Assembly (NCBI GenBank): GCA_030158125.1
Contig: JAOATL010000003.1
Coordinates: 1-64,000 of the forward strand
Direction of reading: 5' to 3'
Source of the DNA: Limnohabitans sp.
GTDB taxonomy: Bacteria > Pseudomonadota > Gammaproteobacteria > Burkholderiales > Burkholderiaceae_C
Length of the DNA stretch: 64,000 nucleotides
The notes under the pieces were generated by a model. It had not been told where the DNA came from, ran no database searches, and worked only from the letters and a program-made list of their open reading frames with translations. Below are positions 1 through 8,722 of the stretch, piece by piece. Each line of letters starts with the position of its first letter. Within the stretch, counting starts at the first letter, position 1. A program made the position numbers and the translations under genes.

Positions 1-476
1 CTTGAGTCGATTTCTTCTTTAGTATGGGCTTGCATGCTACGGGCTCCGTTAGTTCCATGAAGCCGCATGTTTGCTTCGATCCCGAGGAGCTATCAAGTCG
101 ATCTGAAAAATTCATACCGATTGGCTGCGCGTTTTTCTCAGCGGGGTGGGTTAGTGCATGCACGAGCAAGCATTTACTTGTGGCGATGTTTCGGATTTCC
201 AATCCATAGTTCATGTGCCGGGGAACCTCTTTGGTCATGAAAGAAGTGTTTGTGGAGAAATTTAAGGGGCGGCTTTAGGCTGCTAGCGGCCGCTCGGCCT
301 ACACCTAGGTAAACGTCCGCTCTCGACCCAAAGCGGGAATCCATAGCCTCAGATTCATTGCCCGAAAGCCGACATTCACAGGGTGGACATCCGGACTTCA
401 AAGCACAGTGCTACTGAAAACAGGGGGACGTCGGGAGTATCCGAAGTGCTATCAAAGGCTCGCTGTTTCCCAGGAT
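1..476. other. Left-end stretch without a convincing gene
   Basis: Two short open frames cross this stretch (24-209 plus, 174-401 minus). Neither has a recognisable motif, a ribosome site or family resemblance, and they overlap each other, so I do not call them. The minus strand near 322-336 contains CGCTTTGGGTCGA, which recurs at 34.5 kb, so part of this stretch may be an interspersed intergenic repeat. The leftward ligase gene ends at 477, so its transcript would terminate somewhere here, but I see no clear stem followed by a T run. Confidence 0.5.
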
Positions 477-1700
477 TCAATGCTTCCTGTCAACCAGCAA
501 AGGGGCATCAATAGGCATATCCTCATGAGTTGACCACTCGATGGAGTCGAGCTTAAGGCGAGTTAGTTGCCTGAATACTTCCATCAATCTATTTTGTGTG
601 TCTTCCTTTGAAGATCCCGGCGTCAGTACCGCACGCAAGGTTGCGGTTTCCCGATGCGGATTTTTTCGAGCGATGACCTGGGCACGTTCGATAGCAGGCG
701 TTCGGATGATTAGCTCCTCCACGTTACGCGGATAGATGAAGATTTCACGCACTTTAACGCCTTGACCCACTCGGCCTTGCAACAAGCTGATGCGTTCGAC
801 GAGACCATCCGGTGAATGGCTCAGCGCTTGCGCCACATCGCCTGTACCAAAGCGGACCAAGGGCCAGCCGCGGTCCAGCGTAGTGACCACTATCTGACCG
901 GGTTCGCCCAAGGGAAGGGGGGCACCAGTGCGCGGGTCGCAGATCTGGACAAGCCGGTCAGGCTGAACCGTGTACCCCTCTTGTCCTGCTTCCTCGTACG
1001 CAATCAGCCCGAAGTCGCCGGTGGCATAGGCCGAGAATGTGCGGATGGCGTATTTCTGTTCCAGCGCGCGGCGCTTGCCCATCCAGTCGCCCAGTTCGCC
1101 GCCCAGCATGGCCGAGCGGACCTTCCATTGCGAAGGCAGGTCATACCCCATGCGCTCCAGCGTTTCGACCAAGGTCACGAAGAACGATGTGGAGGCGCAA
1201 ATGCAGGTGATGCCCAGCTCGATGATGAGCTGCGCTTGTTGCTCGACGCCGCCAGGGCCGCAGGGGATGAGCGTGGCCCCGGTGGCGGCAATCCCTTCGT
1301 CCAGCAGAAGACCCGCTGGCACCAAGTGGTAGGACCAGGTGTTGAGCACACGGTCGCCCGGGCCGATGCCCGCCTGCTGGAAAACGTGGGAGAAGCCGTG
1401 GCCGGTGCGGTCGTCAAACAACTGCGGCTCGTAGACAGGGCCTGGTGAGACAAATATACGGCGGATGGAAGCGTCGTCGGCGGCCAAAAAACCGCCGAAG
1501 GGTGGCGACAGGCGTTGCTTTTCCAGCAAGGAATCCTTGCTGGTGACGGCCAACCGTGCAAGGTCGTCTGGGCCTTGGAGATCTTGTGGCGTCATCTGCG
1601 CAAGCGCATAGACCGTGCGAATGGCGGGCGCGCGATCATAGGCAAATTGCTGTGATGCGCGCAGGGTTTCGAAGCGATCCGAGAGGGCTAGGGCGTGCAT
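477..1700 (-). CDS. Phenylacetate-CoA ligase-like AMP-forming acyl-CoA ligase
   Basis: This 407-residue protein resembles the PaaK branch of the adenylate-forming enzymes, which activate a carboxylic acid to its CoA thioester with ATP. The PaaK-like landmarks visible are LNTWSYHLVPAGL around residue 110-125, a glycine-rich ATIIPCGPGG-type stretch, the adenine-site segment SAYATGDFGLIAYE, and the C-terminal DRGWPLVRFGTGDVA hinge region. Its length is a little below the usual 430 or so. It is the second gene of a two-gene leftward unit, 12 bp after the enoyl-CoA hydratase stop, so the two are probably cotranscribed. The substrate is unknown. With the neighbouring branched-acid beta-oxidation genes it may activate an aromatic or side-chain acid. 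An aryl-CoA ligase other than phenylacetate ligase is equally possible. Confidence 0.8.
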   Translation of the reverse strand: MHALALSDRFETLRASQQFAYDRAPAIRTVYALAQMTPQDLQGPDDLARLAVTSKDSLLEKQRLSPPFGGFLAADDASIRRIFVSPGPVYEPQLFDDRTGHGFSHVFQQAGIGPGDRVLNTWSYHLVPAGLLLDEGIAATGATLIPCGPGGVEQQAQLIIELGITCICASTSFFVTLVETLERMGYDLPSQWKVRSAMLGGELGDWMGKRRALEQKYAIRTFSAYATGDFGLIAYEEAGQEGYTVQPDRLVQICDPRTGAPLPLGEPGQIVVTTLDRGWPLVRFGTGDVAQALSHSPDGLVERISLLQGRVGQGVKVREIFIYPRNVEELIIRTPAIERAQVIARKNPHRETATLRAVLTPGSSKEDTQNRLMEVFRQLTRLKLDSIEWSTHEDMPIDAPLLVDRKH

Positions 1701-1712
1701 GGTGTGTTTGTC

Positions 1713-2495
1713 TCAGTGGCCCGTGAAGCGGGGGGCGCGCTTTTCGCTGAAGGCGGCCAGACCTTCGTGGAGGTCGGCGCTGTGCGCATGGACTTCGCAG
1801 GCCAGCAACTCCAAGCGCAGGGCAGTGTCTATGGATTGTTGCAAGCCATCGTCGACCAGCGCTTTCATGCGGCGCAGACCTAGGGGGCTCTTGGTGGCGA
1901 TCTTGTCCGCCACGGCCTGTGTGGCGCTTTCCAGCTGCTCGTCGTCCACCACCTGGTTGACGAGTCCGGCCGCAACCAGTTCGGATGCGGCAACGAAATC
2001 ACCCGTGAAAAGAAGGTACTTGGCGCGTGCGGGGCCAATCGCCCGCGGCAGGCGCACCGAACCACCGCCACCGGGGAGCAGTCCGAAGTTGGCATGCGCG
2101 TCGCCAATCTTGGTGCTGCGTGCCGCCAGCACCAGATCGCAGCAAAGCACCAGCTCCAGTCCACCTGCTAGGGTGATGCCGTTGAGGGCGGCGATCACCG
2201 GCTTGGGAAAACGGTTGATGCGGTTCATGGTGGCCAGAACGCTGTCCAGAAAACCGTGCGTGCCACTTTCACCCGCCTGGGTCTTGACGTACTTGAGGTC
2301 TGCGCCAGCGCAGAAGGCGCGGCCAGTGCCCGTTAATACGACAGTGATGACGTCCGCCCGCTCCTGTGCTTCGTTGAGTGCTTGGTCTATGCCCAGAAGC
2401 ACTTCTGGAGTGAGTGAGTTCATGGCTTCAGGTCGGTTCAGGCGAATCCACATGGCGCCTTTTCGTATTTCTGAAATTACAACCGGGGTCGACAT
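1713..2495 (-). CDS. Enoyl-CoA hydratase/isomerase family protein
   Basis: This 260-residue crotonase-fold protein hydrates or isomerises enoyl-CoA in the cytoplasm. The oxyanion-hole segment GTGRAFCAGADLKYVK and the second active-site block LNGITLAGGLELVLCCDL, with the expected glutamate, are both present. The length is standard for a monofunctional hydratase. The start MSTPVVISEI is preceded by an A/T-rich divergent promoter region shared with the CoA-transferase family gene at 2638. It heads a leftward two-gene unit with the ligase at 477-1700. It supplies the hydration step that the rightward genes lack, so it likely serves the same pathway. The exact substrate cannot be read from the sequence. 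Confidence 0.9.
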   Translation of the reverse strand: MSTPVVISEIRKGAMWIRLNRPEAMNSLTPEVLLGIDQALNEAQERADVITVVLTGTGRAFCAGADLKYVKTQAGESGTHGFLDSVLATMNRINRFPKPVIAALNGITLAGGLELVLCCDLVLAARSTKIGDAHANFGLLPGGGGSVRLPRAIGPARAKYLLFTGDFVAASELVAAGLVNQVVDDEQLESATQAVADKIATKSPLGLRRMKALVDDGLQQSIDTALRLELLACEVHAHSADLHEGLAAFSEKRAPRFTGH

Positions 2496-2594
2496 TTTTT
2501 GGGCCTTTGATGAAGTGTGCGTAGATGAAGTTTGATTGTGCTTTTCCCTGAGCTTTGAGAGGGATAGGGTTATCCATTACTTCACGAACAATTA

Positions 2595-2613
2595 GTTTAA
2601 CATAAAGTAAAAC
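2595..2613. promoter_or_regulatory. Putative operator, imperfect inverted repeat
   Basis: The stretch reads GTTTAACATAAAGTAAAAC. Its arms GTTTaAC and GTaAAAC match as an inverted repeat at six of seven positions around a 5-bp centre. It lies between the divergent hydratase and racemase-like genes. A similar element occurs at 3733-3752, sharing 12 of 15 core bases. A TetR regulator is encoded at the end of this locus and is a candidate binder. That assignment is inference. Confidence 0.45.
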
Positions 2614-2637
2614 GATTGAATTGTCGGAATAATTTGC

Positions 2638-3702
2638 ATGCAAAGTCAAACTCAGTCGCCCATGTCCCCGCTTTCGGGTATCAAGATCGTTGAGTTCGAG
2701 GGCATTGGCCCCGGGCCATTGGCGGGAATCCTGCTGGCGCAAATGGGGGCGGACGTGACAGTGGTCGGGCGCCCCGGCGCGGGCGCGCTGCCCGCCGAAC
2801 TGACGGCGAAGGGCGAAACGCTCTTGTCGCGCGGCAAGCGTCGTGTCACCTTAAATCTCAAGCGTGAAGAAGACCGGGCGCAGGCGCTGGACTTGATTGC
2901 CCAAAGCGACGGGCTGATCGAAGGCAACCGCCCCGGCGTGATGGAGCGACTGGGCCTGGGCCCGGATGCCTGCGGCAAACGCAACCCGCGACTAGTCTAT
3001 GGACGCATGACCGGCTGGGGCCAGCATGGCCCGCTGGCCCATGCCGCCGGGCACGACATGAACTATGTTGCTCTGACGGGGGTGATGTCGCTGACGGAGC
3101 GGCCGGGGCACCCGCCCATGGTGCCGCCCACGGTGGTCGGAGATGCCGCGGGTGCGCTCGGGTTTGCGTTCGGCATGGTGTCGGCCTTGCTGGGTGTTCG
3201 GAGCACGGGGCAGGGTTGCGTGGTGGACGGTGCCATCGTGGATGTGCTGGCCATGCTGTCGCCGATCGCGCAACTGGTTCGCCAAGGCGGCGGCCTAGAA
3301 GGCACTGAGCCCAGCGTCTTTCACGATTCGCCATTCTATGACCGCTATCTGTGCAGCGATGGCCGTTACATCACTGTCGGTGCGATCGAACCCCAGTTCT
3401 ATGCATTGCTCCTGGCGCAACTGGAGCTGACGGATGTGGACCCCGCACAGCAAATGGACAAGTCGTTGTGGCCCGCGCTCAAGGCGCGGATTGCGCAACG
3501 CTTTGCCTCGCATCCCAGTGGGCACTGGAACGCGCTGATGGCGGGAACCGATAGCTGCTTTGCGCCGGTGCTCACTATGGCCGAAGCAGCCGCCCACCCG
3601 CACAACGTGGCGCGCGGTTTGTACAGCGTGACGGCGCAGGGCGACATAGAGACGGCAAGGGGCATGCGCTTTTTGCCGCTGATAAACACGGAAACGAAGT
3701 AA
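2638..3702 (+). CDS. CaiB/BaiF family protein, alpha-methylacyl-CoA racemase-like
   Basis: This 354-residue family III CoA-transferase fold protein opens with the typical PLSGIKIVEFEGIGPGPLAGILLAQMGADV segment. The motif GHDMNYVALTGVMS matches the GHDINYLAL-type block of alpha-methylacyl-CoA racemases, where the aspartate is catalytic. The length also matches racemases (about 350-380) rather than the longer formyl-CoA transferases (about 400-430). Racemases invert the configuration of 2-methylacyl-CoA so that beta-oxidation can proceed. The next gene is an SCP-x-type thiolase, which handles the same kind of substrate in other pathways. The start at 2638 gives MQSQTQSPMSPLSG; a second ATG at 2659 is possible. 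A plain CoA-transferase role is not excluded. Confidence 0.8.
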   Translation: MQSQTQSPMSPLSGIKIVEFEGIGPGPLAGILLAQMGADVTVVGRPGAGALPAELTAKGETLLSRGKRRVTLNLKREEDRAQALDLIAQSDGLIEGNRPGVMERLGLGPDACGKRNPRLVYGRMTGWGQHGPLAHAAGHDMNYVALTGVMSLTERPGHPPMVPPTVVGDAAGALGFAFGMVSALLGVRSTGQGCVVDGAIVDVLAMLSPIAQLVRQGGGLEGTEPSVFHDSPFYDRYLCSDGRYITVGAIEPQFYALLLAQLELTDVDPAQQMDKSLWPALKARIAQRFASHPSGHWNALMAGTDSCFAPVLTMAEAAAHPHNVARGLYSVTAQGDIETARGMRFLPLINTETK

Positions 3703-3732
3703 GCAAGGGATTACCCTAGGTTGAATAAAATG

Positions 3733-3752
3733 GTTTTACCATAAAATAGAAC
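3733..3752. promoter_or_regulatory. Putative operator, second copy of shared motif
   Basis: GTTTTACCATAAAATAGAAC lies 67 bp before the thiolase gene. Its core ACCATAAAATAGAAC matches AACATAAAGTAAAAC at 2599-2613 in 12 of 15 positions. The presence of the same A/T-rich motif in front of two transcription units of one pathway suggests a common regulator, perhaps the TetR protein encoded at 14140-14820. Confidence 0.4.
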
Positions 3753-3818
3753 AACTAACTAAGTCGTAAATCAATTAAATACCATGCGTCGCATGGATCT
3801 GACAATGGAGGTGATGCG

Positions 3819-5057
3819 ATGGAAGAAATTTATGTGGTCGGTGTAGGAATGACGCCATTTGGGCGGCATCTGGACAAGGACATCAAAGCGCTGACAAAAG
3901 AAGCGGTTAGCGCCGCCTTGGCGGATGCCGGGCTTCAAAAAGAAGACCTGGGAGCAGCCTTTTTCGGCAACACGTCTCAGGGGCACATGGACGGCCAGCA
4001 CATGATCCGCGGGCAAATTGCCTTGCGCGCCATGGGTATTGGGCGCATTCCTGTGGTCAACATTGAGAATGCTTGCGCCAGCGGCTCGTCGGCCTTTGTT
4101 CTAGCCTGCAACCACCTCAAGTCGGGCGCGGGTGATGTGGCCTTGGCCATCGGGGCGGAGAAGATGTTCGCCACGGACAAACTCAAGATGTTTTCAGTGT
4201 TTGACAGTGCCTGGGATCTTTCGCGGGCCGAAGAGATCCGTGCAGAGCTGATGAAAATGGGGCGGGACGTGCCGGTGCCAGAGGGGTCCACCTCGCCCAG
4301 GCCCTACAGCGTGTTCATGGATGTGTATGCCGCATTTGCGCGCTCGCACATGCGCACCTTTGGGACGACTCAACGCCAGTTGGCCGCAGTGTCGGCGAAG
4401 AACCATGCGCACTCCGTGCACAACCCACTGTCGCAGTACCAGATGGCGTACAGCATTGAGGAGGTGCTGGCCGCGCCCCCGATTACTTACCCCTTGACGC
4501 TGCCCATGTGCTCCCCCGTATCGGATGGAGCCGCTGCCGCCATTTTGTGCACGCGCTCGGCGCTCAAGCGTTTGAACATCGATGAAAAGCGCGCCATCAA
4601 GGTGCTGGCAGCCGTGGTCCAAAGCGGCTCAGATCGCAATGAGGACGACTACACCAACCATTGCACAGCTTTGGCCTCGCGCAGGGCATATGAACTGGCG
4701 GGCGTGGGCCCTGCCGACATCTCTGTGGCCGAGGTGCATGACGCCACAGCCATGGGTGAAATTATTCAGACGGAAAACCTGGGATTTTGCGAATTTGGCA
4801 TGGGTGGCGTTATCGCAGAGCGAGGTGAAACTCGGATTGGAGGCAGGATTCCTGTAAACCCTTCGGGCGGTTTGGAGTCCAAAGGGCACCCGGTCGGGGC
4901 TACCGGTATCGCCCAGGTCCATGAGTTGGTCACCCAACTGCGTGGAGAGGCTGGATTGCGGCAAGTCGCGAACGCGCGGATTGCGCTGGCAGAGAACGGC
5001 GGCGGACTCGAAGGCGTTGAAGAAGCGGTTGCCTGCATCACCATTCTGGCGCGCTGA
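3819..5057 (+). CDS. SCP-x-type thiolase (3-ketoacyl-CoA thiolase family)
   Basis: This 412-residue protein belongs to the sterol-carrier-protein-x/lipid-transfer thiolase branch, which cleaves 3-oxoacyl-CoA esters, often branched or sterol side-chain ones. The nucleophilic cysteine lies in NIENACASGSSAF, and the histidine in NPSGGLESKGHPVGATG, which is diagnostic of this branch. The segment GEIIQTENLGF is also typical. An ATG is preceded by GGAGGTGAT, a strong ribosome site. It begins a rightward run with the dehydrogenase 29 bp downstream. Unlike FadA thiolases, it has no FadB-type partner nearby. Some proteins of this branch act as aldolases on side-chain substrates with a DUF35 partner. 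I see no such partner in this window. Confidence 0.85.
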   Translation: MEEIYVVGVGMTPFGRHLDKDIKALTKEAVSAALADAGLQKEDLGAAFFGNTSQGHMDGQHMIRGQIALRAMGIGRIPVVNIENACASGSSAFVLACNHLKSGAGDVALAIGAEKMFATDKLKMFSVFDSAWDLSRAEEIRAELMKMGRDVPVPEGSTSPRPYSVFMDVYAAFARSHMRTFGTTQRQLAAVSAKNHAHSVHNPLSQYQMAYSIEEVLAAPPITYPLTLPMCSPVSDGAAAAILCTRSALKRLNIDEKRAIKVLAAVVQSGSDRNEDDYTNHCTALASRRAYELAGVGPADISVAEVHDATAMGEIIQTENLGFCEFGMGGVIAERGETRIGGRIPVNPSGGLESKGHPVGATGIAQVHELVTQLRGEAGLRQVANARIALAENGGGLEGVEEAVACITILAR

Positions 5058-5086
5058 GCGCTCTACTGAGGAACAAGAAAGACACT

Positions 5087-5845
5087 ATGGAAATCAAGAA
5101 CACCGTTGCCTTCGTCACAGGGGCTGCGTCGGGCCTGGGGCTTGCCACCTGCAAGGTTTTGCTTGAGGCCGGCGCGCGGGTGATGGCGGTTGATCTAGAT
5201 GAAGCGCGCCTAGCGAGCGAGGTGCTGCCCCTGAGCGACCGTGTGCGCATCCAGAAAGTGGATGTTTCGGATGAGGCGAGTGTGAAGGCGGCGGTGGACG
5301 CGGCAGTTGCTGAGTTTGGTGCGCTGCATGTGGCGGTGAACTGCGCGGGGATTCTGGGTCCGTGCAAGACCTTGTCCAAGGGCGAGTTGTTTCCGATGGA
5401 TCTTTGGAACCGGGTGATCGCCATCAATTTAACGGGAACCTTCAATGTGGTGCGTTACGCGTCGCAAGCGATGTCCAAGAATGCGCCCAATGCAGACGGC
5501 GAACGGGGTGTCATCGTGAACGCCTCCTCGGGTGCAGCATGGCAAGGCCAGATGGGTCAGGCTGCCTATAGCGCCAGTAAAGCGGCGGTCATCGGCATGA
5601 CACTTCCGGTGGCGCGGGATCTTGCGCAATATGGCATCCGCATCGTGGCCGTTGCGCCGGGTCTTTTTGAAACCGCCATGTCGTCGGGTATGCCCACCAA
5701 GGTGTCGCAAAACATTATCGACAACGTCATTCTCTTTCCCCATCGCATGGGGCAGGCGCCAGAGTTCGGTGGGCTGGTTCGACACATTGTGGAAAACGCC
5801 TATTTGAATGCCACCACGATCAGCCTAGACGCGGGCGCGCGCTAG
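5087..5845 (+). CDS. Short-chain dehydrogenase, HSD10-like 3-hydroxyacyl-CoA dehydrogenase
   Basis: This 252-residue classical SDR oxidises a hydroxyl group with NAD. The nucleotide-binding TGAASGLGLA is at the N-terminus, followed by VNCAGI, the serine in IVNASSGAAW, and the catalytic YSASK tetrad motif. The sequence resembles type 2 3-hydroxyacyl-CoA dehydrogenases (HSD10), which act on short and 2-methyl-branched 3-hydroxyacyl-CoA. The pattern GVIVNASSGAAWQGQMGQAAYSASKAAV is typical of that group. It starts 29 bp after the thiolase stop and is likely cotranscribed with it. It would supply the third step of beta-oxidation, between the hydratase and the thiolase. Confidence 0.85.
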   Translation: MEIKNTVAFVTGAASGLGLATCKVLLEAGARVMAVDLDEARLASEVLPLSDRVRIQKVDVSDEASVKAAVDAAVAEFGALHVAVNCAGILGPCKTLSKGELFPMDLWNRVIAINLTGTFNVVRYASQAMSKNAPNADGERGVIVNASSGAAWQGQMGQAAYSASKAAVIGMTLPVARDLAQYGIRIVAVAPGLFETAMSSGMPTKVSQNIIDNVILFPHRMGQAPEFGGLVRHIVENAYLNATTISLDAGAR

Positions 5846-5925
5846 TGAGGTTTGACGGCTAAACGCTGCCGGAACGCCCGTGACAGCATGTTTGAAATCT
5901 GCCAAGGTCTCTAGAAGGAAATTCG

Positions 5926-5964
5926 ATGGACGAAGTTAAGAATGCAGAGCGGAGGTGGCCATGA
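5926..5964 (+). CDS. Possible 12-codon leader ORF overlapping livG
   Basis: An ATG at 5926, preceded by AAGGAA, opens a frame of 12 codons (MDEVKNAERRWP). Its TGA at 5962-5964 overlaps the livG ATG at 5961 as ATGA. Every following junction in this operon down to livM uses the same ATGA overlap, so this tiny ORF may couple translation into livG. It has no recognisable function of its own and may be chance. Confidence 0.25.
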   Translation: MDEVKNAERRWP

Positions 5965-6758
5965 ATGCGCCCCTCCAGGACCAGCGCGACGATGTGGTGC
6001 TGACGGCTCGGAATTTACTGTTGCAGTTCGGAGGGATTGTGGCGTTGAACGACGTTTCGATTGATGTGCGCAAGGACGAGTTGCTGGCCATCATCGGGCC
6101 GAATGGCGCGGGCAAGTCCTCGCTGATGAATTGCCTGAGTGGTTTCTACCGCCCCAAAAAGGGAGACATCTCGCTGGCCGGACGGAATGTGCGCAACATG
6201 GCAGTGCACGACGTGGCAGCCCAGGGCTTGGCGCGCACTTTCCAGGGGACGCATATTTTCTCGGGTATGACCGTCATTGAAAACCTTATGGTGGGGCGAC
6301 ACATGCACATGAAAACCAACCTCGTGCAGTCGTTCTTTCATTTCGGCCCTGCTCAATGCGAAGAAGTCTTGCACCGGGAAGCCGTGGAAGAAATCATCGA
6401 ATTTCTCGAAATTGAATCTATAAGGCATGTGCCGGTGGGTAGCCTGGGCTATGGGCTTCGCAAGCGCGTAGACCTGGGCCGTGCACTGGCACAGGCCCCA
6501 AAGATCTTGTTGATGGATGAACCCATGGCGGGCATGAACACGGAAGAAAAGGAAGACTTGGCGCGCTTCATTCTGGACGTGCGCGAAGCAAAACGCATTC
6601 CCATCGTTTTAGTGGAGCATGACATGGGAGTGGTGATGGACTTGGCCGACCGCATCGCGGTGCTGGACTTTGGCCGCAAGATCGCCGATGGAACGCCCAA
6701 GGAAATCCAGGCCAATCCTGCGGTTCTCAAAGCCTACCTTGGTGAGGATTCCCAATGA
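5961..6758 (+). CDS. livG: LIV-type ABC transporter ATP-binding protein (LivG-like)
   Basis: This 265-residue ATPase is one of two in a branched-chain-amino-acid-type importer. Walker A GPNGAGKS is near residues 46-53, the Q-loop follows in the ARTFQGTHIF segment, and Walker B ILLMDEPMAGM is followed by the LivG-type switch segment VEHDMGVVMDLADRI. The signature segment LGYGLRKRVDLGRAL replaces a classical LSGGQ, as in many LivG proteins. I chose ATG 5961 over an upstream GTG at 5955 because GGAGG at 5951-5955 is correctly spaced for it. Its stop overlaps the acyl-CoA synthetase start. In this context the solute is probably an organic acid rather than an amino acid. Confidence 0.9.
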   Translation: MNAPLQDQRDDVVLTARNLLLQFGGIVALNDVSIDVRKDELLAIIGPNGAGKSSLMNCLSGFYRPKKGDISLAGRNVRNMAVHDVAAQGLARTFQGTHIFSGMTVIENLMVGRHMHMKTNLVQSFFHFGPAQCEEVLHREAVEEIIEFLEIESIRHVPVGSLGYGLRKRVDLGRALAQAPKILLMDEPMAGMNTEEKEDLARFILDVREAKRIPIVLVEHDMGVVMDLADRIAVLDFGRKIADGTPKEIQANPAVLKAYLGEDSQ

Positions 6759-8722
6759 AACTCGAGATGGCAACCCTTCCTCAGTTGCTGCGCAAGCATG
6801 CGCAGACAACCCCAAACCGTCTTTCGCAGCGCCACAAGCAGCGCGGTATCTGGCGGGAATACAGCTTTGCCGAAGTGCAGCGCAATGTGCGAGAGCTGGC
6901 ACTGGGACTGCAACAGGCGGGCATCAAAGCCGGCGAAACCATCGCCATCATTGGCGAGAATGAGCCGCAACACTACTGGGCCGAGTTTGCCGCACACGCC
7001 CTGGGCTGCAAGGTGGTCTCCATGTACCCGGACCTCACTGCGGGCGAAGTGGCCTACTTGATGGATGACAGCGAAGCCGTCGTTCTTTTTGCGCAGGATC
7101 AGGAGCAGGTTGACAAGGGGATCGATGTGCGGGCCAAGCTGCCCACGCTGCGCCACATTGTGTACTGGGATACCACAGGGATGTGGTCGTACAACGACCC
7201 CATTTTGCACACCTTCGATGCCCTGCAACAGCAGGGACGTACTGTGCACCAACGGGAAACCAAGGCGTATGACGCGCTCGTGGACGCGGGCTCGGTCGAT
7301 GACATCGCGGTGCTCTCTTATACCTCCGGCACGACGGGACAGCCCAAGGGAGTCATCCTCACACACCGTTTCCTGATCGACAACGCTCAGCGTCTGATCA
7401 ATTCCATGGTTGTGAGGCCGGATATGGAGTATCTGAGCTATATCGCGCCATCTTGGGCCACCGAGCAGATATACGGCATCACACTGGGGCTGGGATTGCC
7501 CATGGTAGTGAATTTTCCTGAAGGCCCGGAGCAGGTGTTGGCCAACATTCGGGAGTTGGCGGTTGAAGGTATGACGTTTGCCCCGCGGCAATGGGAGAGT
7601 ATGGCGTCCTCGGTGCAGGCGCATATGCTCGACGCAGGCCCGATCCGGCGTGGTGTCTACGAATGGGGCATGAAGGTTGGTCATACCGTTAACGTGGGAC
7701 GCCTCGATGGCAAGCCCATCGGCCTGTGGGATCGAATACTTTTCCCCATCGCCAACGCGCTTGTCTTGCGCCCACTGCGTGATCAGCTCGGCTTGACGCG
7801 GCTGCGCTGCGCCAGCTGTGGTGGCGCAACCATGGCGCCGGACATTTTCCGCATGTTTCATGCGATGGGAATTCCTCTGCGCAACATTTATGGTTCCACC
7901 GAAGTCGGCTTGCTGACATGTCACCAGGGTGACCGGTTTGATCTCGAAACGGTCGGAAATTGGATGAAGTCGCACCCCGAGGCTGGCCCGCCTCTGGAGT
8001 GGCGCGTGAGTGCGGACGGCGAGCTTCAAATTCGCGGTGGAAGTCCGTTCCTGGGTTACTACCGCAGGGAAAACTCAGTGGAATCCAAGGTGAAAGACGG
8101 TTGGTTTTACACCGGCGATGCGGTAACAAAAACCGAGCGCGGAGAACTCGTTTTTCTGGAGCGGCTGTCAGACCTCAAACGTTTGCGTGGTGGTGAAACA
8201 TTCCCGCCGCAATTCGTCGAAACGCGTCTGCGGTTTAGTCCTTTCATAAAGGACATCATGACGGTGGGCGACGAAACGCGGGGATTCGTTGCGGCGCTCA
8301 TCAACATCGACATGTCCGTTTTATCGCGTTGGGCGGAAGAAAAGCGGATCGGCTTCTCTACCTTCACCGATCTGTCGCAGCGGCCGGAGATCGCCGCTCT
8401 GCTGGGCCAGGAAATTGCCCGCGTGAACCTGTTCTTGCCGGAGCATGCGCGGGTCAAGCGATTCGCCAACTTCCCGAAGGAGTTGGATCCAGACGAAGGA
8501 GAGCTGACTCGCTCGAGAAAGCTGCGGCGCGAGTTCTTGGAAGTGCGCTACAGCAAGCTGATCAGCAGCTTGTACGACGGATCAAGCGAGGTGCGTATCG
8601 ACATTCCGGTGACCTACCAGGACGGCCGTCGCGGCAATTTCGAGGCGCTGGTGTCCATTAACGACACCGACTCTGCCGGGTCGGACCACTTGGGCGCAGC
8701 CCGAAGCAAAGGACACAAATGA
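6755..8722 (+). CDS. Long-chain-type acyl-CoA synthetase (AMP-forming)
   Basis: This 655-residue adenylate-forming enzyme resembles FadD15-type long-chain acyl-CoA synthetases. Visible motifs are the phosphate loop SYTSGTTGQPKG at about residue 188-199, the adenine-site YGSTEVGLL, and YTGDAV in the hinge region. It sits inside the ABC transporter operon, overlapping livG by ATGA upstream and livH by ATGA downstream. Imported acid would thus be activated to its CoA ester at once. The same arrangement of LIV transporter genes with an embedded AMP-binding enzyme is familiar in betaproteobacterial catabolic loci for aromatic and alicyclic acids. It gives the locus two ligases with the PaaK-like enzyme at 477-1700, perhaps for different substrates or stages. 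Confidence 0.9.
   Translation: MKLEMATLPQLLRKHAQTTPNRLSQRHKQRGIWREYSFAEVQRNVRELALGLQQAGIKAGETIAIIGENEPQHYWAEFAAHALGCKVVSMYPDLTAGEVAYLMDDSEAVVLFAQDQEQVDKGIDVRAKLPTLRHIVYWDTTGMWSYNDPILHTFDALQQQGRTVHQRETKAYDALVDAGSVDDIAVLSYTSGTTGQPKGVILTHRFLIDNAQRLINSMVVRPDMEYLSYIAPSWATEQIYGITLGLGLPMVVNFPEGPEQVLANIRELAVEGMTFAPRQWESMASSVQAHMLDAGPIRRGVYEWGMKVGHTVNVGRLDGKPIGLWDRILFPIANALVLRPLRDQLGLTRLRCASCGGATMAPDIFRMFHAMGIPLRNIYGSTEVGLLTCHQGDRFDLETVGNWMKSHPEAGPPLEWRVSADGELQIRGGSPFLGYYRRENSVESKVKDGWFYTGDAVTKTERGELVFLERLSDLKRLRGGETFPPQFVETRLRFSPFIKDIMTVGDETRGFVAALINIDMSVLSRWAEEKRIGFSTFTDLSQRPEIAALLGQEIARVNLFLPEHARVKRFANFPKELDPDEGELTRSRKLRREFLEVRYSKLISSLYDGSSEVRIDIPVTYQDGRRGNFEALVSINDTDSAGSDHLGAARSKGHK

Noticed and set aside
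816-1448. Long plus-strand frame inside the ligase gene
   Set aside because: It is the antisense of a well-supported ligase gene and has no family pattern.
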